This document shows, piece by piece, positions 24,556 to 32,653 of a stretch of 41,756 bases of DNA (positions within the stretch are counted from its first letter, which is position 1; every line of letters begins with the position of its first letter). Both the position numbers and the translations under genes were made by a program. Location of the stretch: the NCBI GenBank assembly GCA_002361735.1, contig DETS01000021.1:34382-76137 (forward strand). The letters run 5' to 3'. This DNA comes from Lachnospiraceae bacterium UBA3282. Lineage in GTDB: Bacteria; Bacillota; Clostridia; Lachnospirales; Lachnospiraceae. Below the pieces are notes generated by a model. The model was not told the DNA's origin and did no database searches. It saw nothing but the letters and a program-made list of their open reading frames with translations.

Positions 24556-25488
24556 CTACGCGAACAGCGCCGTGGAAAGGTACCTGTCCCCTGAGTCGGG
24601 CAGGAGCGCCACGATGACCTTGCCCTTGTTTTCCGGGCGCTTTGCCAGCTGCGCAGCCGCATGGAGCGCCGCTCCCGATGAGATACCCACCAGCACGCCT
24701 TCCTGCACGGCGATTGCCCTGCCTGCCGCAAAGGCGTCCTCATTCGCCACCTTAATAATCTCGTCGTAAACACCTGTATCCAACACCTCGGGCACAAAGC
24801 CTGCGCCGATTCCCTGAATCTTGTGCGCACCCGGCTGCCCGCCTGATAATACGGGACTGCTCTCGGGCTCCACTGCCACCACCTTTACGGCCGGATTCTT
24901 TTCTTTTAAATAAGAACCAACCCCCGTAATCGTGCCGCCGGTGCCAACGCCTGCCACGAAAATATCCACCTTTCCATCCGTATCTTCCCAAATCTCCGGG
25001 CCGGTCGTTGCCTTGTGAATCGCGGGATTCGCCGGGTTCACAAACTGCCCCAGAATGATGGAACCGGGCGTAGACGCCTGCAATTCCTCCGCCTTGGCGA
25101 TCGCGCCCTTCATGCCCTGCGCGCCGTCCGTCAGCACCAATTCTGCGCCGTAAGCCTGCAAGAGCTTACGCCGTTCCACGCTCATGGTCTCAGGCAGGGT
25201 CAAAATCGCCCGATATCCCTTTGCCGCCGCCACCGCCGCCAGCCCGATGCCGGTATTGCCGCTGGTGGGTTCGATAATGGTGCCGCCAGGCTTCAGTTTC
25301 CCCTCCCGCTCCGCTTCCTCGATCATATTCAGGGCGATACGATCCTTCACCGATCCCGCCGGGTTCAGGTATTCCAACTTCACCAGGATGGTCGCATCCT
25401 TGATGCCGTTTTTCTCCTCGTAATTTCTCACTTCCAGCAGAGGTGTATGCCCGATCAGCTCCGCCGCGCTCTTTTTGATATTCGCCAT
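24556..25488 (-). CDS. cysK: Cysteine synthase A (O-acetylserine sulfhydrylase)
   Basis: A 310-residue PLP enzyme that makes cysteine from O-acetylserine and sulfide. The PLP lysine is K48 in NPAGSVKDR; the substrate loop TSGNTG is near residue 75; the phosphate-binding loop is GVGTGGTITG near residue 176. The C-terminus ends LLPDSGDRYLSTALF, as in CysK. Full length and intact. AAGGAGGA lies 7 bases before the ATG. It stands next to methionine uptake genes, a sensible pairing of sulfur amino acid functions, but has its own promoter. Confidence 0.95.
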   Translation of the reverse strand: MANIKKSAAELIGHTPLLEVRNYEEKNGIKDATILVKLEYLNPAGSVKDRIALNMIEEAEREGKLKPGGTIIEPTSGNTGIGLAAVAAAKGYRAILTLPETMSVERRKLLQAYGAELVLTDGAQGMKGAIAKAEELQASTPGSIILGQFVNPANPAIHKATTGPEIWEDTDGKVDIFVAGVGTGGTITGVGSYLKEKNPAVKVVAVEPESSPVLSGGQPGAHKIQGIGAGFVPEVLDTGVYDEIIKVANEDAFAAGRAIAVQEGVLVGISSGAALHAAAQLAKRPENKGKVIVALLPDSGDRYLSTALFA

Positions 25489-25542
25489 AACAGATTCCTC
25501 CTTACTTATTTCCTACTTACTCAGTGGGTTTAGTATAGATTG

Positions 25543-25571
25543 ATGATACACCCTTTTTTCCATCGTGTCAA
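25543..25571 (-). promoter_or_regulatory. Sigma-A promoter of cysK
   Basis: On the minus strand TTGACA (25566-25571), 17 bases, TATCAT (25543-25548). The leader is about 45 bases, too short for a riboswitch. Confidence 0.75.
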
Positions 25572-25585
25572 TCTGTTTTTTTCAT

Positions 25586-25714
25586 TTGTACAAATAACAT
25601 AATCATAAGCAGACCCTTGGAGAACATTGGTACTTGACGAGGTTATTTCGAGTCTAGTACCATTATGTTCGACGGAGCGAAAGCGCGTCTGCGTTGATTA
25701 TGTTATTTGTACAA
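25586..25714. repeat. 129-bp palindromic element between cysK and the glycosyltransferases
   Basis: Perfect 20-base terminal arms (25586-25605, starting TTGTACAAATAAC, and its complement at 25695-25714) enclose further pairs: GCAGAC (25609-25614) with GTCTGC (25687-25692); GAACAT (25622-25627) with ATGTTC (25665-25670); GGTACT (25629-25634) with AGTACC (25656-25661). The whole could fold into one long cruciform or RNA hairpin. It has no coding capacity. It lies between divergent promoters, so it is not needed as a terminator. A MITE-like insertion or a large intergenic repeat fits the form; flanking target duplications are not clear to me. Confidence 0.75.
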
Positions 25715-25735
25715 TCCCACAAATTATGATACAAT
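25708..25735 (+). promoter_or_regulatory. Possible promoter for the first glycosyltransferase block
   Basis: TTGTAC (25708-25713), a 16-base spacer, and TACAAT (25730-25735); TATGAT at 25725-25730 is an alternative -10. The -35 lies in the right arm of the palindrome. The start of transcription would fall at or next to the ATG at 25743, which has no ribosome binding site. Confidence 0.35.
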
Positions 25736-25742
25736 TACTTCC

Positions 25743-26882
25743 ATGAAAATCCTGTTTATCGAATGGGCGAGCTTCGGCAACGCCGACATCAAAGACGCAT
25801 TTATGAAGGAAGGACACAGCATCGTCAGTTTTCCTTTTTCCAACAAGGACGCCCGACGCGACGCTGCGATTGAAGCGGAGCTTGCGGGCAGACTGCGCGA
25901 AACGGTTCCCGACGCCGTGTTTTCCTTTAATTATTTTCCGCTGGTATCCAATGTCTGCAAGCGGGAAGGGCTGCCCTATCTTTCCTGGATCTACGACAGC
26001 CCCTACGTGATGCTCTACTCCTACACGACCGTCAATCCCTGCAACCACATCCATGTCTTTGACAGCGCAGTGTACCGAGAGTTTCAGGCGGCGGGTATTC
26101 AGACTGTCCACTATCTGCCCATGGCGGCAAATACCGAGCGGCTGGACGCCCTGCACGCAGATTCATTTGCCTATGACGTTTCCTTTGTGGGCTCCCTCTA
26201 CACAGAGTCCCACAATTTCTTCGACCGCATGGAAACCCTCTCCGAATACGCAAAGGGCTATCTGGAGGGGCTGATGAATGCGCAGATGCACATACAGGGC
26301 TATAACCTGATTCAGGAATCATTGTCTCCCATCATGGGAGAGTTGTATCAAGCGCTTCCGATGGACCCGAATCCGGACGGTGTGGAGACCCGGGAATACC
26401 TCTACGCTCAATATGTCATCAATCGCAAGATCACGGGGCTGGAACGACTGCGCCTGCTCACGGCGATCACAGAAAGGCATACGCTGGACCTCTTTACCCT
26501 GGATCCGGCTTTCACACTGCCCAACCTGCGCAACCACGGCACGGCAGACTATTACTCCGAAATGCCATTGGTTTTCAAACAAAGCCGCATCAACCTGAAT
26601 ATTTCACTGCGCAGCATCCAGAGCGGCATTCCGCTCCGTGCCTTTGACATCATGGGGAGCGGCGGTTTTCTCTTATCCAATTATCAGGAAGACTTTTTGG
26701 AGAACTTTACCCCGGGGGAAGACTTTGTTGCCTATGAAAGCGAGCAGGATCTTCTGCAAAAAATCGATTATTACCTGGCCCACGAGGACGAACGGCAGGC
26801 CATCGCCCAAAGTAGTCATGATAAAATAGCTGCCGCACACACCTACCGCGACCGTGTGCGGGAAATGTTATCCTGCCTGTAA
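25743..26882 (+). CDS. CgeB-like glycosyltransferase (DUF3880 plus Glyco_trans_1_2)
   Basis: A 379-residue soluble protein. The N-terminal half (MKILFIEWASFGNADI, SFNYFPLVSNVC, LPYLSWIYDSP) matches the DUF3880 type, and the C-terminal part (RINLNISLRSIQSGIPLRAF, then GGFLLSNYQ) is a GT-B nucleotide-sugar domain of the CgeB/Glyco_trans_1_2 type. It is clearly related to the gene at 38925. The predicted role is transfer of a sugar, by location onto flagellin or its glycan. A frame extension to 25707 would begin inside the palindrome; the ATG at 25743 gives the conserved N-terminus but lacks a Shine-Dalgarno sequence. First gene of block 1. Confidence 0.8.
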   Translation: MKILFIEWASFGNADIKDAFMKEGHSIVSFPFSNKDARRDAAIEAELAGRLRETVPDAVFSFNYFPLVSNVCKREGLPYLSWIYDSPYVMLYSYTTVNPCNHIHVFDSAVYREFQAAGIQTVHYLPMAANTERLDALHADSFAYDVSFVGSLYTESHNFFDRMETLSEYAKGYLEGLMNAQMHIQGYNLIQESLSPIMGELYQALPMDPNPDGVETREYLYAQYVINRKITGLERLRLLTAITERHTLDLFTLDPAFTLPNLRNHGTADYYSEMPLVFKQSRINLNISLRSIQSGIPLRAFDIMGSGGFLLSNYQEDFLENFTPGEDFVAYESEQDLLQKIDYYLAHEDERQAIAQSSHDKIAAAHTYRDRVREMLSCL

Positions 26883-26898
26883 AACTCTCCTCTTATGA

Positions 26899-26936
26899 TA
26901 TAGTTTGCTACATTTGATAAAATATGGTAAACTATA
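26899..26936. repeat. Inverted repeat ahead of the first GT2 gene
   Basis: TATAGTTT (26899-26906) and AAACTATA (26929-26936) are exact complements across an AT-rich 22-base loop. TTGCTA (26905-26910), 17 bases and TAAACT (26928-26933) could be a weak promoter here. An operator role is possible. Confidence 0.35.
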
Positions 26937-26971
26937 CGCAATCGCAAAAAATCGCGCACAAAGGAGCCCCT

Positions 26972-28042
26972 ATGCACCCCATTTCCGTCTGCATCATCGC
27001 TAAAAACGAGGAAGCCCGCATTGAGAAATGCCTTTCCTCCATAAAACCCTACGGCTTCGAGATCGTGGTGGTGGATACGGGTTCCACCGACCGCACAAAG
27101 GAAATCGCGGCGAAGTATGCGGACAAGGTATCCGACTTTATCTGGTGCGATGACTTTTCCGCCGCCAGAAACTTTTCCCTGCGTGAAGCTTCCAACAACT
27201 GGATCTTTATGATCGACTGCGACGAGACGGTAAAGCATCTCGACGTGGAGGAACTCAACTACTTCCGCAAACATTTTTCGGATAAGGTGGGGAGCGTCAC
27301 ACGGGAAAATTTTGTGACGGAGAACGGCGTGCTCACGCTCAATAATACCGATTACACGGAACGCTTTTTTGACAGACGCCTCTACCGCTATACGGGCATC
27401 ATCCATGAGCAGCTCACCCCGGTAAGAGGGCATGAGATCGACACCCTTCTGTTAAATACTACTCTCCTCCACAGCGGCTACGATATGACAGAGGAGGAGC
27501 GCGAAGCAAAATTCAGGCGCAACTTTACCTTACTGCAAAAGCAGGTTGAGACCGATCCGGAAAATCCCTACCTTTACTATCAGCTCGGCAAAAGCTGTGA
27601 GATTCTAAGCGACTTCGAACATGCCTGCGGATACTATGACAAGGGCCTGACCTTTGACCTGGATCCGGAGCTCGCCTATGTACAGGCGATGGTAGTCTCC
27701 TACGGCAATGCGCTGCTGCGGACGAATCAGGCCCAGACAGCCTTGGGCTTTGAGGGCATATACGACGAATTTTCACAGGTGACGGACTTTGTCTACCTGA
27801 TGGGCAATATCTACAAAGATAACGGCATGTATGAGGAAGCGCTCGCGCAGTACCAGAAAGTCTCGCAGATGCCTCCCGGCAGGCAGACCGGCACAAACAG
27901 TTTCCTGCCCGCCTACCAGTGCGGTCACATCTTTGAACTGTTAGGAGACCTCGACTCCGCATCTGCCCTCTATGCGCAGTGCAGCGATTTTGCGCCTGCC
28001 TTGGAGCGCTTGCATGCTATTGGGGAACGCCAGCGCCACTGA
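26972..28042 (+). CDS. GT2 glycosyltransferase with TPR-like tail, copy 1 of 4
   Basis: A 356-residue protein. Residues 1 to about 190 form a GT-A family 2 domain: ISVCIIAKNEEARIEKCL, VDTGSTDRTKEIA, the DDFSAARNF segment, the metal-binding DCD at residues 82-84, and YTGIIHEQLTP. Residues from about 195 contain helical TPR-like units (PYLYYQLGKSCEILSDFEHA). The TPR-like tail is suited to hold a protein acceptor. AAGGAG lies 8 bases before the ATG at 26972; an upstream in-frame start at 26924 lacks conservation with the other copies. It is followed by three paralogues and then, convergently, by flagellin, so flagellin is the likely acceptor. Confidence 0.85.
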   Translation: MHPISVCIIAKNEEARIEKCLSSIKPYGFEIVVVDTGSTDRTKEIAAKYADKVSDFIWCDDFSAARNFSLREASNNWIFMIDCDETVKHLDVEELNYFRKHFSDKVGSVTRENFVTENGVLTLNNTDYTERFFDRRLYRYTGIIHEQLTPVRGHEIDTLLLNTTLLHSGYDMTEEEREAKFRRNFTLLQKQVETDPENPYLYYQLGKSCEILSDFEHACGYYDKGLTFDLDPELAYVQAMVVSYGNALLRTNQAQTALGFEGIYDEFSQVTDFVYLMGNIYKDNGMYEEALAQYQKVSQMPPGRQTGTNSFLPAYQCGHIFELLGDLDSASALYAQCSDFAPALERLHAIGERQRH

Positions 28043-28105
28043 CCGGCTTTTCCCTGCAACACCGGAAACGCCCATTTTGCCAAACATACCGGCACGGAGG
28101 TAATT

Positions 28106-29173
28106 ATGATTCCAATTTCTGTGTGTATTATTGGAAAAAATGAAGAACAACACATTGCAAACTGCCTGGCACCGCTTGCCCCCTATCCTTTTGAAATCGT
28201 CTATGTGGACACGGGCTCCGAAGACCATACAAAGGAGATTGCTGCAAAGCATCAGGCAAACATATATGATTTTACATGGATCGACGACTTTTCCGCAGCC
28301 AGAAACTATGCCATGAACAAGGCATCCCACGATACAGTCCTTTTTCTGGACTGCGACGAATATCTCACCGAACTTGAGGCGGATGCTCTATCCAAGCTTG
28401 CCGAGGCGCACGCAGACGGCGTGGGGCTGCTTCTTCGCAACAACTACTTCGAATCAAACGGCAGCCCCACGAATTATCCGGATCGGGTGGAGAGGCTTTT
28501 TTCCAAAAGACGTTTCCACTACACCGGCATCATTCACGAACAGGTCGTGACTCTTGACAAAGACAGCCCTCTCTATGAGCGCTATGACCTTCCCCTGACC
28601 GTGGATCACGCAGGCTACAGCGATAAGGAGACCATGCGCAAAAAGGCGGAGCGCAACAATGAGCTGCTGTATCGGGAGCTGAAAAAGAAGCCCGAGGACC
28701 CCTATCTCTATTTCCAGATTGGGCAGTCCTACAATGCTATCCGCGACTACGAGAACGCTTATATGAATTATAAAAAATCCTTTGCGTTGCCCTTAAATCC
28801 CTACGAGCCCTGGGTACAGATCATGGCGACCGCCTACATCAACGCCATGAACCACACGGGACGCTCCAGAGAAGCCGTGCGCTTTTTTGAACCGATCTAC
28901 GCACACTTTGAAAACGACGCCAACTTTTACTGCAGTATGGGCAACGCTTACTTAAACCTGCATCCGCCAAAGCCTCTAAACGCTATGACGGAATACCTGA
29001 AAGCCCTGCAATGCCCGACCGCAAGGGAAGAAGGCGCCAACAGCTACATCCCCTACTACAACATCGGGCTGGTCAATGAGATGCTGGGAAAGACCGACGC
29101 TGCGCTCACTTTCTATCAACGGGCCGCGGAGATGGGCTTTTCACTTGCCCAAGAAAAATTAGAAAGGATTTGA
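28106..29173 (+). CDS. GT2 glycosyltransferase with TPR-like tail, copy 2 of 4
   Basis: A 355-residue paralogue of the preceding gene. It starts ISVCIIGKNEEQHIANCL and shares VDTGSEDHTKEIA, WIDDFSAARNY, the DCD motif at 82-84 and YTGIIHEQVVT. The TPR-like tail begins at about residue 195 (PYLYFQIGQSYNAIRDYENA). GGAGGTAATT precedes the ATG. It lies 63 bases after copy 1 and 4 bases before copy 3. Acceptor and donor sugar are unknown. Confidence 0.86.
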   Translation: MIPISVCIIGKNEEQHIANCLAPLAPYPFEIVYVDTGSEDHTKEIAAKHQANIYDFTWIDDFSAARNYAMNKASHDTVLFLDCDEYLTELEADALSKLAEAHADGVGLLLRNNYFESNGSPTNYPDRVERLFSKRRFHYTGIIHEQVVTLDKDSPLYERYDLPLTVDHAGYSDKETMRKKAERNNELLYRELKKKPEDPYLYFQIGQSYNAIRDYENAYMNYKKSFALPLNPYEPWVQIMATAYINAMNHTGRSREAVRFFEPIYAHFENDANFYCSMGNAYLNLHPPKPLNAMTEYLKALQCPTAREEGANSYIPYYNIGLVNEMLGKTDAALTFYQRAAEMGFSLAQEKLERI

Positions 29174-29177
29174 ACCT

Positions 29178-30272
29178 ATGATTCCCATATCCGTCTGCAT
29201 CATTGGAAAAAACGAAGAAAAAAATATTGAAAAGTGCCTGGCTCCCCTTATGCCATACAACTTTGAGATCATCTATGTGGACACAGGCTCCACTGACCGC
29301 ACGAAAGAGATTGCTGCCAAATACACGGACAAAATCTATGATTTCGAATGGATCGACGACTTTTCCGCGGCAAGGAACTTTTCTCTGACCAAGGCAAGCC
29401 ACAATTATGTGCTGGTTCTGGACTGTGACGAATTCCTGACAGCCCTGGATCTGGACGCTCTCTGTGAAGCCATCGAGACACATCCCCGTGGAAGCGTAGG
29501 GCAGATCTTACGAAAGAGTTTCTCCAACGCCCAATACCGCCAAAAATATACCCTGGAACGGGTAGACAGGCTGTTTCACAAACGCAATTTCCACTATATC
29601 TATCTGATCCATGAGCAGGTCGCCGACATAAAAACAGACCGCACCGATTACGAGCGTTACGACATCCCCGTGGAAGTGGATCATGTCGGCTATGTGGGCA
29701 CTGACGACGAAAAACGCATCAAGGCGGAGCGCAACAATGCCCTGCTTTTTCAGGAAATCAAGCGAAAACCTACGGAGCCCTACTTCTATTTTCAAATAGC
29801 CCAGTCCTACAACCTGATCGATGACTATGAAAATGCCTATATTTATTATAAGAAAGCTTTTGAACTGCCTTTACTTTTGGAAAATCTCTGGGTTCATGTG
29901 ATGGCAAACAATTTTATCAACGTTATGGTACAGACAGGAAGGGCTGCAGAAGCGCTGGAACTCTACCTCCCGGTTTATGAGGATTATGCGCACAGCCAGC
30001 AATTCCTGTGCAGCTTTGGCGCCCTCTATTTGAATCAGACGCCGCCTCAGCCCCTAAAAGCGATGATGGAATTTGTAAAAGCATTGCAGACTCCAATTGA
30101 TCCGGAGGAGGGAGATTACAGCGGCATGGCGCTTTACAGCATGGGATATGCCAATGAGCTATTGGGAAATGCCCCCGCAGCCGCCTCCTTTCTGGTAAAA
30201 GCTGCTGAAAAAGGCTATCCCCTGGCGGTGGAAAAAATGGAAGAACTGAAAAGAAACGAGGAAAAACAGTAA
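29178..30272 (+). CDS. GT2 glycosyltransferase with TPR-like tail, copy 3 of 4
   Basis: A 364-residue paralogue, closest by eye to copy 2. It begins ISVCIIGKNEEKNIEKCL, then VDTGSTDRTKEIAAKY, WIDDFSAARNFSL and DCD at 82-84. Where copies 1 and 2 read YTGIIHEQ it reads YIYLIHEQ, so the acceptor-side loop has changed. The tail has PYFYFQIAQSYNLIDDYENA. A modest AAGGA site lies before the ATG. It is separated from both neighbours by only 4 bases, so copies 2 to 4 are translated from one message. Confidence 0.86.
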   Translation: MIPISVCIIGKNEEKNIEKCLAPLMPYNFEIIYVDTGSTDRTKEIAAKYTDKIYDFEWIDDFSAARNFSLTKASHNYVLVLDCDEFLTALDLDALCEAIETHPRGSVGQILRKSFSNAQYRQKYTLERVDRLFHKRNFHYIYLIHEQVADIKTDRTDYERYDIPVEVDHVGYVGTDDEKRIKAERNNALLFQEIKRKPTEPYFYFQIAQSYNLIDDYENAYIYYKKAFELPLLLENLWVHVMANNFINVMVQTGRAAEALELYLPVYEDYAHSQQFLCSFGALYLNQTPPQPLKAMMEFVKALQTPIDPEEGDYSGMALYSMGYANELLGNAPAAASFLVKAAEKGYPLAVEKMEELKRNEEKQ

Positions 30273-30276
30273 GATT

Positions 30277-31329
30277 ATGATTCCGATTTCCGTGTGTATC
30301 ATCACAAAAAATGAAGCAGAATATCTGGAACAATGTCTAAAAGCGTTAAAGCCCTATCCTTTTGAGATCGTGGTAACGGACACCGGCTCTGAAGACAATT
30401 CTCTGGAGATTGCCAGACAGTACACGGACCGCGTCTATGAATTTGCATGGATAGACGATTTTTCCGCCGCCAGGAATTTCTGTATCAGCCATGCTACCCA
30501 TGACGTCATTCTCTCTCTGGACACCGACGAATTTTTGCGTCCTCTTGATTGGGACGCCTTGCAAAGGGCTGTGGAGGAACATCCGCAAAGCCTGGGAGCC
30601 ATAGAATTGCTTAGCTACTTTGACGTGGACGGGGAGACCAAACATCAGGTAGTACGGCTGGAACGTCTCTTTAACAGACGTTTCTATCACTTCGTCAATG
30701 CCGTGCACGAAGTGCTGGTTCCCATCGATTCTATGGAATCTTCCTCCTACGAGGCGCCAGTCTCCGTTGACCATGTGGGCTATCAGGGCTCCGCCGAAAA
30801 ACTGCGGGAAAAGGCGGAGCGCGATATTGCGCTGATCGGCTCCGAAATCGAAGCTGATCCCGAAAATCCCTATCTCTATTTTCAATTAGGGCAAAGTTAC
30901 ATGCTGATGCGGGATCATGAGAACGCGCTTGCCCGATTCCGTAAGGCAATGGAGCTGCATCCTATGCCCGGTGCGGATTATACCCTTGTACTTTTATGCA
31001 ACTACGCCGGCATCCTTCTGGATTACAATCAAGTGGAGGAAGCCGCGAGTATTCTTCCTTACCGTGACGCTTTTGCGGACAATAAAGATTTTCTCTGTCT
31101 GTCCGGACGCATCTGGCTGCGCCTGGGACAACCCTTAAAGGCGCTTCCTGAATTTGTACAGGCTCTGAGCGCTCCCAAATACAGTCTTGCAGATCCCCAT
31201 ACACCCAGCTATTATATCGGTTTTATCTACGAAATGTTCGGCAAGCGGGATATCGCCCGCACACACTATGAAAACTGTGGAGACTATGCGCCCGCCGTGG
31301 AGGCGCTGCGGCGGATGGATGCCGAGTGA
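30277..31329 (+). CDS. GT2 glycosyltransferase with TPR-like tail, copy 4 of 4
   Basis: A 350-residue paralogue and the most divergent of the four. It begins ISVCIITKNEAEYLEQCL; the metal motif is DTD instead of DCD (residues 82-84); the loop corresponding to YTGIIHEQ reads YHFVNAVHEVLVP. The tail keeps PYLYFQLGQSYMLMRDHENA. Last gene of block 1, convergent with fliC, sharing a terminator hairpin with it. Divergence at the active-site loops suggests that it adds a different sugar or acts on a different acceptor than copies 1 to 3. Confidence 0.85.
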   Translation: MIPISVCIITKNEAEYLEQCLKALKPYPFEIVVTDTGSEDNSLEIARQYTDRVYEFAWIDDFSAARNFCISHATHDVILSLDTDEFLRPLDWDALQRAVEEHPQSLGAIELLSYFDVDGETKHQVVRLERLFNRRFYHFVNAVHEVLVPIDSMESSSYEAPVSVDHVGYQGSAEKLREKAERDIALIGSEIEADPENPYLYFQLGQSYMLMRDHENALARFRKAMELHPMPGADYTLVLLCNYAGILLDYNQVEEAASILPYRDAFADNKDFLCLSGRIWLRLGQPLKALPEFVQALSAPKYSLADPHTPSYYIGFIYEMFGKRDIARTHYENCGDYAPAVEALRRMDAE

Positions 31330-31348
31330 CTCTGCTTATACGCGCAAA

Positions 31349-31380
31349 AGAAGGACCCATCCATTCGGATGAGTCCTTCT
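31349..31380. terminator. Bidirectional terminator between GT block 1 and fliC
   Basis: AGAAGGAC (31349-31356) pairs with GTCCTTCT (31373-31380), with ATCC/GGAT pairing inside (31359-31362, 31367-31370). On the minus strand, the fliC side, TTTTGCG follows; on the plus strand the T content is weak. Confidence 0.7.
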
Positions 31381-31419
31381 GATCGTTTAACTTGCGATTC
31401 ACAATATCCGTTACCCGGA

Positions 31420-32493
31420 TTAGCCAAGTAAGGACAGTGCCAGCTGATTGCCCTGGTTCGCCTGAGACAGCATGGATGTACCAGCCTGCTGAAGGATATT
31501 GTTGTTGGAGTACTGAACCATCTCCGTAGCGATATCCGTATCGCGGATTGCAGCCTCTGCGGACTGGGTGTTCTCCACGATGTTGTTCAGGTTGTTGATT
31601 GTGTGCTCCAGACGGTTCTGGATTGCACCAAGGTCAGATCTCTGAGAAGATACGATCTGCAGAGCGCCCTTGATGAATGCGTTCAGGGAGTTGAAGTCCT
31701 GCGTGGTAGCAACAGTTGCTGCATTACCGCCTACCAGGTTCTGGAAGCTTGCAACAAGCTTGGTAGCGATGTCTTTGGTCATAGCAACCATCTTGTAAGC
31801 GCCGCCTTCAACGGTAGAGCTGGACTGTACAGAATCCTGAGCAGTTGTACCCTGAATGGTGTTACCAGGAGTCTTAACGCCATAGGTGGTAACCTGAACG
31901 TTGGTGGAGCTTACATTCAGTGCGTTGTAGGTGATAGCGCCATACAGCTTACTGTCGGTGCTCGTGCCATTGGTCCAAGTACCAATGTAGGTAGCCAGAG
32001 CGGTGATGCTCATGTTCTTGATGGAGATGTCGATGTGCTGACCTGCCTCTGCACCTACCTGCACGCCCTTGATGAACTTACCGTCTAACAGGTTCATCTC
32101 GTTGAAGGTCGTGGTGCTCTGTACACGGTCAACCTCGCTCATCAACTGGCTGATCTCAGCCTGGATGGAAGCACGATCGGAAGTGGTCAGGGTACCGTTC
32201 TCGCCCTTAACTGCCAGCTCGTTCATTCTCTGAAGCATATCCTCAACTTCGTTGAGTGCGCCTTCAGCGGTCTGTACGACACTGATACCGTCCTGAGCGT
32301 TAGCGGAAGCCTGGGTAAGACCTCTTACCTGTCTTCTCATCTTCTCGGAAATGGACAGCCCTGCTGCATCATCTGCTGCACGGTTGATCTTGTAACCAGA
32401 AGAAAGCTTCTCGGTAGACTTAGCCTGAGAAGAAGTGGTCAGACCAAGCATTCTGTTAGAGTTCATCGCTGTAATGTTGTGTTTAACGATCAT
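31420..32493 (-). CDS. fliC: Flagellin
   Basis: A 357-residue filament protein. The N-terminal D0/D1 (KLSSGYKINRAADDAAGLSI, then ANAQDGISVVQTAEGALNEV and LQRMNELAVKGENGT) and C-terminal D1/D0 (SDLGAIQNRLEHTINNLNN, DTDIATEMVQYSNNNIL, QANQGNQLALSLLG) are fully conserved. The variable centre is short (about residues 145-270) and rich in Ser/Thr, giving many possible O-glycosylation sites. The LQRMNELAVKG segment corresponds to the TLR5-recognised helix of enterobacterial flagellin. It is read from its own sigma-28 promoter with a leader of about 125 bases carrying two CsrA-type hairpins. Glycosyltransferase block 1 lies just downstream, convergent. Confidence 0.97.
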   Translation of the reverse strand: MIVKHNITAMNSNRMLGLTTSSQAKSTEKLSSGYKINRAADDAAGLSISEKMRRQVRGLTQASANAQDGISVVQTAEGALNEVEDMLQRMNELAVKGENGTLTTSDRASIQAEISQLMSEVDRVQSTTTFNEMNLLDGKFIKGVQVGAEAGQHIDISIKNMSITALATYIGTWTNGTSTDSKLYGAITYNALNVSSTNVQVTTYGVKTPGNTIQGTTAQDSVQSSSTVEGGAYKMVAMTKDIATKLVASFQNLVGGNAATVATTQDFNSLNAFIKGALQIVSSQRSDLGAIQNRLEHTINNLNNIVENTQSAEAAIRDTDIATEMVQYSNNNILQQAGTSMLSQANQGNQLALSLLG

Positions 32494-32498
32494 AGTAT

Positions 32499-32512
32499 AT
32501 TCCTCCTTGAAT
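32499..32512 (-). promoter_or_regulatory. Probable CsrA site 2 in the fliC leader, covering the Shine-Dalgarno
   Basis: In the mRNA, ATTC and GAAT (32509-32512 and 32499-32502) can pair to present the six-base loop AAGGAG, which holds the A-N-GGA core and is also the ribosome binding site (AAGGAGGA, 7 bases before the ATG). CsrA bound here would block translation. Confidence 0.65.
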
Positions 32513-32517
32513 TTTCC

Positions 32518-32533
32518 GCGGCTTCCTTGCCGC
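32518..32533 (-). promoter_or_regulatory. Probable CsrA site 1 in the fliC leader
   Basis: In the mRNA, GCGGC and GCCGC form a stable five-pair stem with the hexaloop AAGGAA, an ideal A-N-GGA CsrA target. Its GGA lies about 20 bases from the GGA of site 2 (17 bases between them), close to the spacing best suited for one CsrA dimer to bridge two sites. Confidence 0.75.
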
Positions 32534-32626
32534 TTTGTTTTGTTGTTGTGAATCAGCCTCCGACCCGTCCGCTGTCATCAGCCTTTTCACCGGTTTCAAG
32601 TAAATGTTTTACTTTACTTGTATTAT

Positions 32627-32653
32627 ATATCGGTGGGAATCCGATATACTTTA
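32627..32653 (-). promoter_or_regulatory. Sigma-28 (SigD/FliA) promoter of fliC
   Basis: On the minus strand TAAA (32650-32653), exactly 15 bases, ACCGATAT (32627-32634); the SigD consensus is TAAA-N15-GCCGATAT. The -10 and spacer also form the perfect dyad TATATCGG-N7-CCGATATA (32626-32648). The -35 abuts the terminator stem of the upstream operon. Confidence 0.88.

Noticed and set aside
25698..26156. 152-residue minus-strand ORF beside the palindrome
   Set aside because: Antisense to the CgeB-like enzyme, and its end falls in the palindrome arm.
29106..30885. Minus-strand ORFs of similar sequence behind several GT2 genes
   Set aside because: They resemble each other only because the four GT2 genes are paralogues; they are their antisense frames.
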